Shown here in pieces: positions 57,201 to 63,965 of a stretch of DNA of 64,000 nt (the stretch's first letter is position 1; the number at the start of each line of letters is the position of its first letter). Origin of the DNA: an uncultured Anaerolineae bacterium. GTDB lineage: Bacteria > Chloroflexota > Anaerolineae > J036 > Brachytrichaceae. The stretch is taken from NCBI GenBank assembly GCA_937959265.1, contig CALGMA010000005.1, positions 62,001-126,000 on the forward strand, read 5' to 3'. Under the pieces are notes generated by a model. The model did no database searches and was not told where the DNA came from. It was given only the letters and a program-made list of their open reading frames with translations. The position numbers were made by a program, and so were the translations under genes.

Positions 57201-57582
57201 CGCCTTTGCCCGAGATTACTTCCGCGACATGCTGCGCATCCGTCGCAGCTCAATGCTCTTTCGGCTGCGCACCGCTGATCAGATCAAAGCACGCCTGGCC
57301 TTCTACAACGCAGGACTCGACCAGATCCCCGGCCTGATCGTGATGGCAATCTCCGACCCGATGAAGGACGTGCCAGATGCCGGATTCGCCCGCGTCGTCG
57401 TCCTCTTCAACGCCGCGCCAGATGAAGTGATCTTCACCGAGCCGATGCTGCGCGGGCTGAAGCTGATGCTTCACCCGGTGCAAGCCGCTGGCAGTGACCC
57501 GCTCGTCAAACGTGCGCGCTACGATGCCGCTTCCGGCACGTTCACCATCCCGGGCCGCACGACGGTCGTGTTTGTAGAGTAG
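54250..57582 (+). CDS. pulA: secreted pullulanase-type alpha-glucan debranching enzyme (GH13)
   Basis: A 1,110-residue protein from ATG 54250 ([15 protein letters not shown], signal peptide); an ATG at 54229 in frame is possible. N-terminal modules (about 25-215) resemble paired starch-binding or SusE-like beta domains, each with the 'G-x-F-Q-x-x-L-G-C-x-x-D-W/D-P' pattern. A pullulanase N2-like region follows (about 220-370), then CBM48 ([18 protein letters not shown]). The catalytic domain has the signature [21 protein letters not shown] (usual Y-N-W-G-Y-D-P), region I DVVFNHT, the nucleophile Asp705 in [10 protein letters not shown], the acid/base Glu742 in YGEGWDFG and the third acid Asp875 in AHDNET. 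It cuts alpha-1,6 branches in pullulan and starch. Confidence 0.93.
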   Translation: [1110 protein letters not shown]

Positions 57583-57592
57583 TGGTGTTGCT

Positions 57593-57673
57593 GGTGTCGT
57601 TAGTGTCAGTGGTGTGGAATGACACCAACGACACTATTCGACACTGACGCCGCCGCCCGACACCAACGACACT
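57593..57673. repeat. three copies of a 15-bp GACACCAACGACACT-type element, one inverted
   Basis: After the pullulanase stop codon, GACACCAACGACACT occurs at 57621-57635 and again at 57659-57673, and its near inverse GGTGTCGTTAGTGTC at 57593-57607. The inverted pair can form a stem of about 15 bp with two G-U-type mismatches and a 13-nt loop. It could be a terminator without a T-run or a REP-like element. Confidence 0.65.
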
Positions 57674-57685
57674 GAACTAGCCGCC

Positions 57686-59062
57686 ATGCTTTCCCTGGGT
57701 CTGGACATCGGCACGACGACCATCGCCGCCGTCGCCTTCGACGCCGAAGCGGCGCAGGTCGTTGCACGCGCAACCGTCCTCAACGACGCCGGCTGCGCGC
57801 CGGCCGACCAGCGCGCCGAGGGCTGGGCAGAGTTGGACTTGAACCGCACGTTCGCGCTCGCCCTCGACGTGCTCGAGCAAGTGGTGGGCTATCTCGGCCC
57901 GCGCGTCGGCCAGGTGCGCACAATTGGCGTCACTGGCCAGATGCACGGCGCAGCGTTCCTGGGGCATGACCTCAGCCCCATCCGCTCGGCGATCACCTGG
58001 CAAGACCGGCGCGCGCGCAGAGTGATCCCGGAGTTCATCGCTTGCGCGGGTGGGGCAGGAACATTTGCGAATATGGGCTGTTTGCCCGCCGCCGGCTACT
58101 TGGGGCCAACGCTCTACTGGCTGCGCAAGCGCGACGCGCTGCCGGATGCGCGCGTCTGTGGTATTCCCGAAGCCATTGCCACCATGCTGACAGCGCAGCC
58201 GCCGGCAAGCGACCCGACGTTGGCGGCCTCGACCGGCCTGTTCGACATTCGCGGCGGCCGATGGGATGAGGCCATCTTGCGCGCGCTTGAGCTGCCGGCG
58301 CATATCCTGCCGCCGGTGGTCGAATCGGGGGCAAGGGTGGGGGACTTGCGGAGCGACCTGGCGCAGCGCCTTGGCTTGCCCAGGGGCATCAGCGTTGGCG
58401 CGGCTTTGGGCGACCACCAAGCCGGCGTAATCGGCAGCCGGTGCGACGCGCCCGGCCAAGTCCACGTCAACATCGGCACGAGCAGTCAGGTCTCGCTGGT
58501 AATCGAACATTTCACGCCATCTATGCCCGAGCAGGGTATCGAGACGCGCCCCTTTCCCGGGCGACGCTTCATATTGACCGGCGCCGCGCTGTGCGGCGGC
58601 GATGCGCTGGCGCTCCTGCGACGCTTCCTCGCCGACGCCCTCGCCATGTTCGACGCGCAGCCGCCGGACGACGATGCCATGTTCGCTGCGATGATCGCAG
58701 CCGCGACGTGCATCGCGCCGGGCGTGGACGGGTTGCGCATCCGTCCAACTTTCGACGGCGCGCGCCACCGGCCCGAAATCCGCGCCGAATTTGCCGGCCT
58801 GCGCCGCGCCAACTTCACGCCGGCGCACATGATCCGCGCGATGCTCGAAGGCATCGCAGACGAGATGGGCGCGTTCTACGATGCTATGCGCGAGGCGGGC
58901 TTCGTCGGCCGATCGTTGGTCGGAGCAGGCAACGCGCTTCGGCGCAACGTCCTGCTGCGCGAGGTCGTCGCGCAGCGGATCGGGCTGCCGTTGTATATGC
59001 CGCCCTGGGAGGAGGAGGCCGCCGTCGGCGCAGCCATCCTGACCGCCCGGCTCAACCCCTGA
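57686..59062 (+). CDS. FGGY-family carbohydrate kinase, sedoheptulokinase-like
   Basis: A 458-residue ATP-dependent sugar kinase. The N-terminal domain has LGLDIGTTTIAAVAFD (phosphate loop), GVTGQMHGAAFL and AITWQDRRA (substrate side). The C-terminal domain has ALGDHQAGVIGSRC, VHVNIGTSSQVSLV and VGAGNALRRNVLLREVVAQRIGLPLY. The combined pattern G-Q-M-H-G plus G-T-S-S-Q is most like sedoheptulokinases and xylulokinases. The insert after 'W-Q-D' (FIACAGGAGTFANMGCLPAAGYLGPTLYWL) fits SHPK-type proteins. It follows the pullulanase gene by 103 nt holding repeats, and converges with the acylphosphatase, overlapping it by 11 nt. Sugar specificity is inferred. Confidence 0.85.
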   Translation: MLSLGLDIGTTTIAAVAFDAEAAQVVARATVLNDAGCAPADQRAEGWAELDLNRTFALALDVLEQVVGYLGPRVGQVRTIGVTGQMHGAAFLGHDLSPIRSAITWQDRRARRVIPEFIACAGGAGTFANMGCLPAAGYLGPTLYWLRKRDALPDARVCGIPEAIATMLTAQPPASDPTLAASTGLFDIRGGRWDEAILRALELPAHILPPVVESGARVGDLRSDLAQRLGLPRGISVGAALGDHQAGVIGSRCDAPGQVHVNIGTSSQVSLVIEHFTPSMPEQGIETRPFPGRRFILTGAALCGGDALALLRRFLADALAMFDAQPPDDDAMFAAMIAAATCIAPGVDGLRIRPTFDGARHRPEIRAEFAGLRRANFTPAHMIRAMLEGIADEMGAFYDAMREAGFVGRSLVGAGNALRRNVLLREVVAQRIGLPLYMPPWEEEAAVGAAILTARLNP

Positions 59063-59333
59063 TCTCGAAGGCGGTGAATTCACCGGTGGCCGGCTGCCAG
59101 GTCGCCTCGACGCCCATCACGTGCGCCATCGGCGGGCCGGAGCGCAAAAAGTCGAGCAAGCCTTCGAGCTGCGCGCGCGGCCCTTCGGCGATCACTTCGA
59201 CCGTGCCATCCGACCGGTTGCGCACCCAGCCGGTCAAGAGCAGACGCTGTGCTTCGCGCCGAGTGGCATAGCGAAAGTTCACGCCCTGCACGATGCCGCG
59301 CACGATTGCGTGGAGACGCGTTCGATCTTCCAT
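59052..59333 (-). CDS. acyP: acylphosphatase
   Basis: A 93-residue protein with the whole family pattern: RLHAIVRGIVQGVNFRYATRREAQRLLLTGWVRNRSDGTVEVIAEGPRAQLEGLLDFLRSGPPMAHVMGVEATW. The catalytic Arg is in GVNFR and the Asn in GWVRNRSDG. It hydrolyses acyl phosphates such as carbamoyl phosphate or 1,3-bisphosphoglycerate. Its tail overlaps the convergent sugar kinase by 11 nt, and its start lies near the divergent membrane protein gene at 59353. Confidence 0.96.
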   Translation of the reverse strand: MEDRTRLHAIVRGIVQGVNFRYATRREAQRLLLTGWVRNRSDGTVEVIAEGPRAQLEGLLDFLRSGPPMAHVMGVEATWQPATGEFTAFEIRG

Positions 59334-59352
59334 GCCGATTTACACTATGTGC

Positions 59353-59829
59353 ATGATTGATGCGATTGCTTTTCTCGTCAAGGGCGCGCTGATCGGCGCA
59401 TTGGGTGGGCTGATCCTGCCGACTGTGTGGATCTCACTGGTCTTTGGCCTGCGCCCATTCCTGGAGCAGTTCACCGACGGTAGCGGCATCCTGCAAATCG
59501 TCACCAGCTTGATCGCTATCCCGTTCGGCACACTCTTCACCGGCCTGCTCGAAGGCGGGTTGGTTGTGACGACGCTGTTTGGCGCAGTCAGCGGCGCCGG
59601 CGTCGCGCTGCTGGTGCTGGCCTTGCGACGTTTCATCAGCCGTCCCGCCATCGCCGGGATCGCGGGCGCGTTGGCTGCCATAGCAGCAATCTTTCTCGTG
59701 TCCACGCGGTCGGCTGAAGTCGCGCTGGTCACTGGCCTGGCCGGGCCGAGCCTCTGGCTGCTGCTGGCAGCCTATGTTGCCATCGTGATCTGGTTGGGTT
59801 GGCGATTGCAGATCAGCACAGCTGCGTGA
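59353..59829 (+). CDS. small polytopic membrane protein, function unknown
   Basis: A 158-residue protein from ATG 59353 (MIDAIAFLVKGALIG); the frame extends to 59293 but that would overlap the acylphosphatase start, so the later start is preferred. Four or five hydrophobic segments: AIAFLVKGALIGALGGLILPTVWISLVFG, GILQIVTSLIAIPFGTLFTGLLEGGLVVTTLFGAVSGAGVALLVLAL, AIAGIAGALAAIAAIFLVS and LWLLLAAYVAIVIWLGWRLQ. No known motif was recognised. It lies between the acylphosphatase and the TPP riboswitch and has no obvious operon partner. Confidence 0.6.
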   Translation: MIDAIAFLVKGALIGALGGLILPTVWISLVFGLRPFLEQFTDGSGILQIVTSLIAIPFGTLFTGLLEGGLVVTTLFGAVSGAGVALLVLALRRFISRPAIAGIAGALAAIAAIFLVSTRSAEVALVTGLAGPSLWLLLAAYVAIVIWLGWRLQISTAA

Positions 59830-59902
59830 ATCCGGAGATCCAATTGCGCTTGCACATCGGTTGACGTCTTGCTCACAGCTCACAAATGTATAATTCGCGT
59901 GA

Positions 59903-59993
59903 CATCCGGGGAGTCCGCGGACGCGGGCTGAGAGGGCGTCCATTCCGACGCCGACCCATTGAACCTGATCTGGGTCATGCCAGCGTAGGGAGA
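59903..59993 (+). promoter_or_regulatory. TPP riboswitch (THI element)
   Basis: The conserved thi-box parts are all present: GGGGAGTCCGCGGACGCGGGCTGAGAGGGCG on the 5' side with CTGAGAGG, and GACCCATTGAACCTGATCTGGGTCATGCCAGCGTAGGGA on the 3' side. These form the pyrophosphate and pyrimidine sensor helices of the thiamin pyrophosphate aptamer. A -10 box TATAAT lies at 59889-59894; the -35 match is weak. The aptamer ends right where the ribosome site GGGAG begins, so TPP binding could hide it. It precedes the TenA-family gene at 60168; the 338 nt between 59829 and 60168 otherwise hold only this leader. Confidence 0.96.
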
Positions 59994-59996
59994 CAA

Positions 59997-60044
59997 ATGG
60001 AGGTGTATTGCGCCTGTTGCGGCGTGTCCTCCAGCGAACACTGA
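59997..60044 (+). CDS. possible 15-codon leader peptide directly after the TPP riboswitch
   Basis: An ATG at 59997 follows GGGAG (the 3' edge of the aptamer) by 4 to 5 nt and opens a 15-codon frame, MEVYCACCGVSSSEH, with stop TGA at 60042-60044. The C-x-C-C motif is unusual for a random peptide. The arrangement would allow the riboswitch to control its translation directly. It may be chance, since the frame is short. Confidence 0.22.
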   Translation: MEVYCACCGVSSSEH

Positions 60045-60167
60045 TCGCCTCGTGCATACCCGCGCGGGGCGATTGACGTTTCCTCGTTCGCGCGGCTTTC
60101 CGGGTTGTATATCAGCCGGCTGCGCTACGCCAAGCGCAGCGTTGTAAAAGGAGAAAACGGAAAGCCA

Positions 60168-60854
60168 ATGTCAGATCAGCCTTCTTTCCCATCCGCGAGC
60201 TTGCTTCTCGGACGTTTACAAGCCGACCTCGGTCCTCTTGTCGAGAAGATCACCCGGCATCCTTATTTGGAGATGTTGGAGCAAAAACGGGCAACCGAGG
60301 CGTCGTTGAAGGTCCTGGCGACCCAGCAGTACGCCATTGTTACCAACGGCATTCGAAACATTGCCTTGATCGTCGCTCGGTTTGGTCATCTGCCCAGCCG
60401 AAGGATCTTGAACGACTTTCTACAGGCCGAATTCGTCGTGCACGAAGCAGTGCGGAAGTTCGCGCACGCTACTGGGCTGAATGAGCTGGATCTACAGCAA
60501 GCAAAGATCTTGCCCGGCGCGCTCATGTTCAGCTACTTTGAAACTTTCATCTGTCTGTATGCGAGCGATGCTGACTTAATCACCGCTTTCTTCTTCGATG
60601 CACAGGTTTGGATCAGCAATGCGCGCCGCGTCAATAGGGCTTTGCAGACGAATTACAACTTCCGTGCAGAGGACGTCGTGTTCTTCGATCTGTATGCCAA
60701 CTACCAGCCATCGGAGGAATCGGTGCTTGCGCCCTTGGAAGCAGCGCTTAGCCGTGGTGTACCGGCGCGGCAGATCGAGGAATCGGCACGCCTGCTTCTC
60801 GAGTACGAGTTGAGTTTCTGGGATGCGATGGCCCAGATCGCTCAATTAGGCTGA
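60168..60854 (+). CDS. tenA: TenA-family protein (thiaminase II/heme-oxygenase-like fold) under TPP riboswitch control
   Basis: A 228-residue helical protein. The frame is open from 60105, but the ATG at 60168 (MSDQPSFPSASLLLGRLQADLGPLVEKITRHPYLEMLEQK) is chosen because upstream sequence belongs to the leader. Ending LLLEYELSFWDAMAQIAQ, it shows the TenA C-terminal pattern (E-x-x-F-W-D-x-A), and helical segments QYAIVTNGIRNIALIVARFGHL and ALMFSYFETFICLYASDADLITAFFFDAQVWISNARRVNRAL fit the haem-oxygenase-like fold. TenA enzymes salvage thiamin pyrimidine, but this protein is divergent. The TPP riboswitch at 59903 supports a thiamin role and suggests repression when TPP is plentiful. Confidence 0.8.
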   Translation: MSDQPSFPSASLLLGRLQADLGPLVEKITRHPYLEMLEQKRATEASLKVLATQQYAIVTNGIRNIALIVARFGHLPSRRILNDFLQAEFVVHEAVRKFAHATGLNELDLQQAKILPGALMFSYFETFICLYASDADLITAFFFDAQVWISNARRVNRALQTNYNFRAEDVVFFDLYANYQPSEESVLAPLEAALSRGVPARQIEESARLLLEYELSFWDAMAQIAQLG

Positions 60855-60870
60855 TCGCCGATGAACGGGC

Positions 60871-60905
60871 CCCGGCCCTTGATGCTTAGAGCGTCGGGGG
60901 CCGGG
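60871..60905 (+). terminator. GC-rich hairpin after tenA, possible terminator
   Basis: CCCGGCCC (60871-60878) pairs with GGGCCGGG (60898-60905) across a 19-nt loop, 17 nt after the tenA stop. There is no T-run behind it, so termination is possible but not certain. Confidence 0.4.
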
Positions 60906-60925
60906 CGAAGGTGTGAGCGCATTGT

Positions 60926-60953
60926 GTGTTACACAATGTTGATTAAGTAACAA
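60926..60953. other. dif-like site: 28 bp with 11-6-11 layout next to a tyrosine recombinase gene
   Basis: The left arm GTGTTACACAA (60926-60936), centre TGTTGA (60937-60942) and right arm TTAAGTAACAA (60943-60953) form an imperfect inverted repeat with 8 of 11 arm positions matching. The right arm resembles the conserved half of bacterial dif sites (T-T-A-x-G-T-x-A-x-A). It lies 11 nt upstream of the recombinase start at 60965, as in single-recombinase Xer systems. A second, overlapping palindrome (CATTGTGT-GTT-ACACAATG at 60920-60938) is an alternative reading, perhaps an operator. Confidence 0.45.
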
Positions 60954-60964
60954 TTTATGATAAG

Positions 60965-61948
60965 ATGCAGGGCATGACGCTCGATGACCCGTCACCCACT
61001 ACCGTGAGCGATGCGCTGGCGCAAGCCTTCCTTGCCGCGTTGCACGACGCCAGCGACAACACGCGCGCGGCATACAAGGCCGGTTTATCGCTGGCGGTCG
61101 AGGCGAAGCTCGAACTGAACGAAGAGATACTGCAATGCTTCAGCCTGTTCCTGAGCAAGCGCAAGTTCGCCCGCGCCACGCGCCGGCTGTATCTTGTGTC
61201 GCTGCGCCGGTTGTTGCAGTGGATGGACGCGAACGACATGCTGCCCGCCGGCTTCAACCGCGCCAAGGCCGAAGCGAAGCTGCGCGTCTCGCGTGGCGAC
61301 GCTCGGGCCGGCTACCGCCACCGCGCCGTTGACCCCGACCTGCCGCGCATCATCACCTACTACGATGAGCAACCGCTGCCCGAGCCTGACGATGAGTCGA
61401 ACAAACGTTCCAAGATGAAGCGCCTCGAATTGCTGCGCGACCGGGCGATCATGCACACGCTCTACGCCTCCGCTGGCCGCGTAAGCGAAGTGGCCTCGCT
61501 GACGCGCGCGCAATTGGCCGATGGCCGGTCGAGCGAAGCGCTGATCACCGGCAAGGGCAATAAGCAGCGCATGCTTTTCCTCACGCCGGAAGCGCAGGCA
61601 GCCATTCGGGCTTACTGCAACGAACGCGACGACCCCTACCCTGCCCTGTTCATCAGCCATCGCCGCAACAAAGGCCAGCCGCTGACCCGCATGAGCATCT
61701 GGCGCGTCGTTAAGCGCGCCGCGAAAGCGCTCGGCTTGAGCAAAGCGGCATCGCCGCACGCCTTTCGACACTATCGGGCTACTCAACTGCTCAACGAAGG
61801 TATGCCCTTGGAGAGCGTGCAAGCGTATCTCGGCCATGCTTCACCGGAGACCACGCGCATCGTCTATGCCCATACGCGAACCGCCGTGCTGCGCGACCAG
61901 CTCGACACTTACGGCCTCAGCGCGAAGGAGGCTGTCGAGAGGGAGTAG
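60965..61948 (+). CDS. tyrosine recombinase (XerC/XerD-like)
   Basis: A 327-residue integrase-family protein. The N-terminal SAM-like DNA-binding part (residues 1-110: AQAFLAALHDASDNTRAAYKAGLSLAVEAK) is followed by the catalytic domain. All active-site residues are visible: Arg in SAGRVSEVASL, Lys in ITGKGNKQRM, His and Arg in SPHAFRHYRATQLL, His in YLGHASPETTRI, and the nucleophile Tyr in IVYAHTRTAVLR. Length is slightly above the usual XerC/D size because of a 20-residue insert around 130-150. It has no phage genes around it. A start at the ATG of residue 4 is possible. The dif-like site just upstream makes a chromosome-resolution role plausible. Confidence 0.92.
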   Translation: MQGMTLDDPSPTTVSDALAQAFLAALHDASDNTRAAYKAGLSLAVEAKLELNEEILQCFSLFLSKRKFARATRRLYLVSLRRLLQWMDANDMLPAGFNRAKAEAKLRVSRGDARAGYRHRAVDPDLPRIITYYDEQPLPEPDDESNKRSKMKRLELLRDRAIMHTLYASAGRVSEVASLTRAQLADGRSSEALITGKGNKQRMLFLTPEAQAAIRAYCNERDDPYPALFISHRRNKGQPLTRMSIWRVVKRAAKALGLSKAASPHAFRHYRATQLLNEGMPLESVQAYLGHASPETTRIVYAHTRTAVLRDQLDTYGLSAKEAVERE

Positions 61949-61991
61949 AGATGGGGCGCATCTTGACACTCGACATCTGCCGCCTGACGCC

Positions 61992-62483
61992 TCAACACTT
62001 CCCCCACAATCCTCGACGGGCTTGGCGCGCATCGCGTTCGGCGTCGCGCAGGCGATCCTGGTACTTCACGTCCGGCGGAAATGAGCGCGCCAGCGCATAG
62101 CCCTCGCGCACCAGCGCCTCGTTCACCATGCGCCCATCGGTCAAATAGGCGTAGCGCAGTAATCGGCCGTACCGGTCTGTGTCGTTGACGTCGCGCTCAA
62201 GCCGCAGGCGCTGGCCGGCCACCAACGCGCGGTTGAATTCGGTCGCCTCACGCCCGAAGCACTCGACCACGCGCGTACTCTCCGGCGCATCAACGCCGAT
62301 GTAACGCACGCGATAGGTTTGACCGCCAATCTCGACATGGATGGTGTCGCCGTCCACAACGTGCACGACGCGTACTTCTTCACCCCCCGTGGTAGGCCGG
62401 GAGAGGAAATAGGCCAGTATCCCCACCAGACCAAGCAGGGCTAACAGCCAGGGGACGACGCGTTTGATCACAGCAACAAACAT
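61992..62483 (-). CDS. membrane-anchored thermonuclease-like nuclease (SNase domain)
   Basis: A 163-residue protein with one N-terminal hydrophobic segment (about residues 10-28) that anchors or exports it. The rest is a complete SNase fold: VRVVHVVDGDTIHVEIGGQTYRVRYIGVDAPESTRVVECFGREATEFNRALVAGQRLRLERDVNDTDRYGRLLRYAYLTDGRMVNEALVREGYALAR. The key Arg and Glu in R-Y-I-G-V-D-A-P-E and the second Arg in D-R-Y-G-R-L-L are present, so it is probably an active Ca-dependent endonuclease. It converges with the recombinase gene. The 243 nt between it and the next gene (62484-62726) are less GC-rich and show no other feature. Confidence 0.93.
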   Translation of the reverse strand: MFVAVIKRVVPWLLALLGLVGILAYFLSRPTTGGEEVRVVHVVDGDTIHVEIGGQTYRVRYIGVDAPESTRVVECFGREATEFNRALVAGQRLRLERDVNDTDRYGRLLRYAYLTDGRMVNEALVREGYALARSFPPDVKYQDRLRDAERDARQARRGLWGKC

Positions 62484-62726
62484 GGCTGAATGAATGCAGG
62501 ATACATTGGCTCAGATGATCATGTGCCTGTGTTCCTGCGTTTATCTTAATTATCATCTCACAGCAGCCTTTGCCAGGCGCACAAGCCTCAGGTAGAGAGA
62601 CGGCATCTTAACAACCTCTTTACCGCTCCTTTTCTCCCCGCTAACCACTTTGCCTTCGCTTTCTCTTATCCTCTGGGCACGTAAATCGCACACAGAAGAA
62701 CGGGAAGAAAAGCAAGGAGGAAAGTC

Positions 62727-63266
62727 ATGCTCAAGAAGATTCAATCGTTCGTTGTCTTGTTCATTGCTCTGGCCCTGCCCTTAGCTGTCAGCGCGCCCGC
62801 CTTTGCGAGCAGTGGCAGCAGCGGCAACTACAAGTTCTATGGCACGGTGCAGAGCATGCCGGCGGGCCTGTATGGCACCTGGGTAGTTGATGGCCGCACC
62901 GTCAATGTCACACCAGCCACACGGATCAAGCAGAAGTACGGCCCTATCACTGTCGGCTCGTATGTCGAGGTCAAGGGTTGGTTGCAGGCGAGCGGCGCAG
63001 TGGACGCCACGAAGGTGGAAAGCAAGCGCAGCGCTGGTGGCAACCCGGACCCGGGCGGCTATGTCAAGTTCTACGGCTTTGTGCAGGGCATGCCGGCGGG
63101 CTTGTATGGCGCATGGATCGTGGACGGCCGCGTAGTGAACGTCTCGCCGAGCACGGTCATCAAGCAGAAGTACGGGCCGATCGGCGTCGGGTCGCGTGTG
63201 GAGGTGAAAGGCTATCAGCAGGCCGATGGCTCGGTGAACGCTACCCAGGTGGAAGGGAAGCGCTGA
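62727..63266 (+). CDS. small exported protein with two tandem DUF5666-like repeats
   Basis: A 179-residue protein with a strong ribosome site (AAGGAGG, about 7 nt upstream) and a signal peptide (about residues 1-27, ending A-F-A-S). It consists of two near-identical beta repeats at about 34-100 and 110-178: YKFYGTVQSMPAGLYGTWVVDGRTVNVTPATRIKQKYGPITVGSYVEVKGWLQASGAVDATKVE and VKFYGFVQGMPAGLYGAWIVDGRVVNVSPSTVIKQKYGPIGVGSRVEVKGYQQADGSVNATQVE. The OB-like DUF5666 pattern (V-D-G-R-x-V-x-V-x-x-x-T) repeats in each. Function unknown; a recent internal duplication is likely. Confidence 0.85.
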   Translation: MLKKIQSFVVLFIALALPLAVSAPAFASSGSSGNYKFYGTVQSMPAGLYGTWVVDGRTVNVTPATRIKQKYGPITVGSYVEVKGWLQASGAVDATKVESKRSAGGNPDPGGYVKFYGFVQGMPAGLYGAWIVDGRVVNVSPSTVIKQKYGPIGVGSRVEVKGYQQADGSVNATQVEGKR

Positions 63267-63299
63267 ACGCTCGACTTACCTGAAAGAGCCTGGCGAATT

Positions 63300-63330
63300 G
63301 CGACGGGGGCGCTGACACAGCCCCCGTCGC
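63300..63330. terminator. perfect hairpin between two exported-protein genes
   Basis: GCGACGGGGGC (63300-63310) and GCCCCCGTCGC (63320-63330) form an 11-bp stem with a 9-nt loop, 34 nt after the stop codon at 63266. It lacks a T-run, but could end or stabilise the upstream transcript. Confidence 0.5.
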
Positions 63331-63354
63331 GCTTGTGAGAAGGCAGTAAAGAAC

Positions 63355-63960
63355 ATGCTTCGCAACATCTGCGCTATTGTGGCTCTGTCTATGTGTGTCT
63401 GGGCCGGCGCGCCGATGAACGCGCAGGCGCAGTCGTTGCAATACTTTGCCTTCCTGCCGGTCGTCATGAAGCCATGTCCGGTTCACTCGTTCATTCAGGA
63501 TGGCGGCATGGAGGCCGGCGCGCCTAACCCGCACTGGTTTACGAGCAGCAGCCAGTTCAGCGACGTACTGGACGACTCGCCCGTCCCGGCCGCGCACACC
63601 GGCGCATGGAAGGCGTGGATGGGCGGCGATAATAGCGTCACTGAAGTGATCTCCCAGACCTTTGCCATCCCCGCCGGCGTGACGCAGTTCACGTTGCGCT
63701 ACTGGGTGTGGATTGACACGCAGGACGGCGCCGGCGGCGACACGCTCGCTGTGCAACTGCGCAATGCATCCGGCGGCGTGATCGCCACGCTAGATGCGCT
63801 GAGCGACGCAAGCACCATCCCCACCTGGACCGAGCGCGTCGTCACTTTCACAGCGCCGGCCGCCTCAGCGCTGCAACTCGCCTTTGTTGCCCAAACGGAT
63901 GCGCTCGATCCGACCAGCTTCTTCGTGGATGACGTGAGCTTGAACGCAGTGTGTAGCTGA
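63355..63960 (+). CDS. exported protein with C-terminal carbohydrate-binding-like domain
   Basis: A 201-residue protein. A signal peptide (residues 1-25, ending M-N-A-Q-A-Q) is followed by SLQYFAFLPVVMKPC, a short 'F-L-P-V-V-M-K' motif of the kind seen in Chloroflexota exported proteins. The remaining 165 residues form a beta-sandwich: SFIQDGGMEAGAPNPHWFTSSSQFSDVLDDSPVPAAHTGAWKAWMGGDNSVTEVISQTFAIPAGVTQFTLRYWVWIDTQDGAGGDTLAVQLRNASGGVIATLDAL ... ALQLAFVAQTDALDPTSFFVDDVSLNAVCS. This resembles CBM or MAM-like modules that bind sugars or adhere to surfaces. Two cysteines at the ends may form a disulfide. It lies upstream of a response regulator, with a 5-nt gap. Confidence 0.75.
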   Translation: MLRNICAIVALSMCVWAGAPMNAQAQSLQYFAFLPVVMKPCPVHSFIQDGGMEAGAPNPHWFTSSSQFSDVLDDSPVPAAHTGAWKAWMGGDNSVTEVISQTFAIPAGVTQFTLRYWVWIDTQDGAGGDTLAVQLRNASGGVIATLDALSDASTIPTWTERVVTFTAPAASALQLAFVAQTDALDPTSFFVDDVSLNAVCS

Positions 63961-63965
63961 ACGGC

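Noticed and set aside
57677..59083. A 468-codon open frame on the minus strand opposite the FGGY kinase
   Set aside because: Shadow of the kinase gene; the sequence is rich in Arg, Gln and His, with no motif.
61085..61837. A 250-codon minus-strand frame opposite the recombinase
   Set aside because: The plus-strand frame carries the complete active site of a tyrosine recombinase; the minus frame is a shadow.
62553..62744. A 63-codon minus-strand frame in the gap before the DUF5666-like gene
   Set aside because: No ribosome site, and the sequence overlaps the promoter region of the plus-strand gene.
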